From NCBI GenBank assembly GCA_027730885.1, contig JAQCHM010000150.1, forward strand, positions 1-7,824: a DNA stretch of 7,824 nt, in the 5' to 3' direction. Below, one piece after another: positions 6,449 to 7,824 of this stretch. Both the position numbers and the translations under genes were made by a program. This DNA comes from Actinomycetota bacterium. Lineage in GTDB: Bacteria > Actinomycetota > Acidimicrobiia > Acidimicrobiales > SZUA-35. The notes below the pieces were generated by a model. It worked only from the letters and a program-made list of their open reading frames with translations, was not told the origin of the DNA and made no database searches. Numbering within the stretch: the first letter of the stretch is position 1; every line of letters begins with the position of its first letter.

Positions 6449-7372
6449 ATGGTCACCGCCCTAGCCATCATTCTTGGCCTCGTCGTTGGCGGCTTGCTGG
6501 TCGTCCTCCGGCGCATGACTCACCGCGCCCTGGTACAGCGGCAACAGCTCTCCCGCCAGCTCAGCGAGGCCGTCACCGCCACCGAGAGCTCCAGCCGCCG
6601 AGAGGCCGCCTCGCTGGCCGAACTCGGCGCGGCCCAGACCTCGGTGGCCACGCTCACCGCAGAGCTCGAAGCGGCCAGGAATCAGATCATGGACCTCGAC
6701 GACGAGATCGAGGCGGCGGACGCCCTCGCCAACGACCAATCGGCCGAGTTGGCGTCCATGGCCATCGAGAACGAGGAATTGCGCAAGAGACTCGCATCGA
6801 CCGAGTTGAACCTCCTGAGCATCGAGGTCGAAGCCGAACGGTTGCGCAGCACCGTCGCCCAACTCGAGTTCCACCAACGATCGGGCTCCTCGACGGCCGC
6901 GGAGACCGGCCTCGATGCCGCCACCCTGTGGAGGCTCGAACTCGCTCGCTCGGAGCGCACGTGGCGCCACAGCGTCGCGATCCTTCCTGACGACCCGAGC
7001 CCCTACGGCGATGCCGACGACCCGCTCCGGCTCGCCATCGAAACCGAGGTCTCGGCCCTCCGCGACGACGTGGGGGCATTCCTCACCGCGGACGTTCAGC
7101 CGCACCTCACCGACGACCCCGCCACCGCTCACCTCGTGCTGCGTCTGGCGCAAGAGCTGCTGGCCCAGGCTTCCCGGCGCGACGAGCCGTCGCACCTCGT
7201 CGTCGAGCACGCGTCCGAAGCATCGATCACCCTGACCATCCGGGCCAGCGACGAGGGCGACGTGCTCCACATCGACCTGACCGAGCTGGCGCTGGACGAC
7301 TCCAGCCCGGCGGTCGTCGATCTCGCCCGCTCCTCTGAGGGAGTGCACGTCATCACCCTCACGTCTCGGTAA
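6449..7372 (+). CDS. Unrecognised membrane-anchored coiled-coil protein
   Basis: I do not recognise a named family for this 307-residue protein. Residues 3-20 form one hydrophobic helix rich in L, V, I and G. Next comes RRMTHRALVQRQQ, a positive stretch that should hold the following part in the cytoplasm. Residues about 30-142 are charged, alanine- and glutamate-rich and very probably a long coiled coil. A linker (144-155, S/T/A-rich) leads to LWRLELARSERTWRHSVA (160-177). A C-terminal domain (about 195-307) contains LRLAQELLAQASRR (231-244) followed by alternating beta-like segments. That last part faintly resembles the ATPase domain of sensor kinases at its N-box, but lacks the asparagine and any glycine-rich lid, so at most it is a degenerate relative. 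It is not RmuC, whose catalytic domain is much larger. The gene is divergent from the LLM operon and 36 bp ahead of the M81 peptidase gene. Confidence 0.8.
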   Translation: MVTALAIILGLVVGGLLVVLRRMTHRALVQRQQLSRQLSEAVTATESSSRREAASLAELGAAQTSVATLTAELEAARNQIMDLDDEIEAADALANDQSAELASMAIENEELRKRLASTELNLLSIEVEAERLRSTVAQLEFHQRSGSSTAAETGLDAATLWRLELARSERTWRHSVAILPDDPSPYGDADDPLRLAIETEVSALRDDVGAFLTADVQPHLTDDPATAHLVLRLAQELLAQASRRDEPSHLVVEHASEASITLTIRASDEGDVLHIDLTELALDDSSPAVVDLARSSEGVHVITLTSR

Positions 7373-7396
7373 TCCTCCGCTCCCCATCGGGCGCAC

Positions 7397-7402
7397 TACC
7401 GT
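7397..7402 (+). promoter_or_regulatory. Candidate -10 element (TACCGT) for the M81 peptidase gene
   Basis: TACCGT is followed by 6 bases and the ATG at 7409, the same spacing seen at three other starts. If real, the peptidase gene is transcribed on its own, not as part of an operon with the coiled-coil gene ending at 7372. No Shine-Dalgarno sequence or clear -35 element is seen. Confidence 0.45.
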
Positions 7403-7408
7403 GCGAGC

Positions 7409-7824
7409 ATGATGCGCGCCGTCGTTGCCATGATGGAACACGAGACGAACACCTTCTCCCCCGTTCCCACGCCGCTGTCACGGTTCGGCCTGGCGACCGA
7501 CCCTGGCGGGGTTCCCGTCGGCGATGAGGTCCGTCGACGCTTCCGGGGCACCGGAACCGGGCTGGGCGGCCTGCTCGACGTGGTCGAGACCGCCGGCATG
7601 GACATCGTGACCCCGGTCGGCGGCAACGCTGCCCCCAGCGGGCCGGTCGATGTCGAGGCTTACGAGTTCATGGCCGGCGCCATCTGCGATGCCGTCGCGG
7701 CGGGATGCGACGCGTGCTTCCTCGACCTGCACGGAGCGATGGTCACCCAGCCGGGGATCGACGGCGACCCCGATGACGGCGAGGGCACGCTGCTCGCGCG
7801 GATCCGCCGCATTGCTCCCGACCT
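7409..7824 (+). CDS. M81 family metallopeptidase (MlrC-like), N-terminal part
   Basis: The first 138 residues of an M81-type protein are present; the gene runs off the right edge. The N-terminus AVVAMMEHETNTFSP (4-18) carries the ExNTF signature of the family. GTGTGLGGLLDVVE (47-60), GGNAAPSGPV (71-80) and FLDLHGAMVT (104-113) follow in the usual order. D106 and H108 in LDLHGAM are expected zinc ligands. The named relative, MlrC, cleaves linearised microcystin products, but most members lie in unrelated actinobacterial or proteobacterial contexts and have unknown peptide or amide substrates. The GDPDDGEGT segment (around 120-128) matches the usual loop after the LHGAM motif. Two adjacent ATGs occur at 7409 and 7412; 7409 is preferred because of the TACCGT hexamer 6 bases upstream. 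There is no signal peptide. Confidence 0.92.
   Translation, partial: MMRAVVAMMEHETNTFSPVPTPLSRFGLATDPGGVPVGDEVRRRFRGTGTGLGGLLDVVETAGMDIVTPVGGNAAPSGPVDVEAYEFMAGAICDAVAAGCDACFLDLHGAMVTQPGIDGDPDDGEGTLLARIRRIAPD

Noticed and set aside
5520..6464. A 314-codon plus-strand open frame opposite the LLM gene
   Set aside because: It is an antisense shadow. The minus strand carries the full LLM pattern with a good ribosome binding site.
6461..7441. A 326-codon minus-strand open frame opposite the coiled-coil gene
   Set aside because: It is glycine- and arginine-rich shadow sequence, while the plus-strand product has an ordered membrane helix, coiled coil and domain layout.

Overview
The window is GC-rich, gene-dense DNA that most resembles a high-GC actinobacterium, possibly of the Acidimicrobiia type. 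This is inferred from family content, since no rRNA or other marker is present. The families are an F420-type luciferase-like oxidoreductase, a TIGR03084/MDMPI-like DinB-fold protein (a fold used with mycothiol), two zinc-type MDR dehydrogenases and a DUF4214 protein. Nine genes are visible, two of them cut by the window edges. No RNA gene, CRISPR array, insertion sequence or phage gene was seen.

Layout: (1) 3-287 (+), the C-terminal end of a DUF4214 repeat protein, convergent with (2) 292-792 (-), a small protein of the L-2-amino-thiazoline-4-carboxylate hydrolase family. (3) 883-1650 (+), a TIGR03084-type protein transcribed divergently from gene 2 across a 90-bp gap that holds a promoter candidate for each. 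(4) 1673-3115 (-), a sulfatase whose reading frame is broken by two compensating one-base indels flanking the catalytic CSPTR core. (5) 3116-3243, an intergenic region with a long nested inverted repeat. (6) A three-gene minus-strand operon, transcribed as LLM oxidoreductase (6317-5397), class III-like zinc alcohol dehydrogenase (5333-4236), then a second MDR dehydrogenase (4233-3244). A 17-bp tandem repeat lies at the first junction and a 2-bp gap at the second. (7) 6449-7372 (+), an unrecognised membrane-anchored coiled-coil protein. (8) 7409 to the window end (+), the N-terminal part of an M81 (MlrC-type) metallopeptidase.

The operon looks like a redox module that oxidises an alcohol or aldehyde substrate using F420 and NAD; the substrate cannot be read from sequence. 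The other genes are small-molecule hydrolases or binding proteins with no evident shared pathway. The most distinctive signals are four start codons each preceded by a TANNNT hexamer at exactly -12 to -7, which points to leaderless transcripts; the double-frameshifted sulfatase; the 3174-3222 stem-loop; and the tandem repeat between the LLM and dehydrogenase genes. I did not find a convincing novel multi-gene system.
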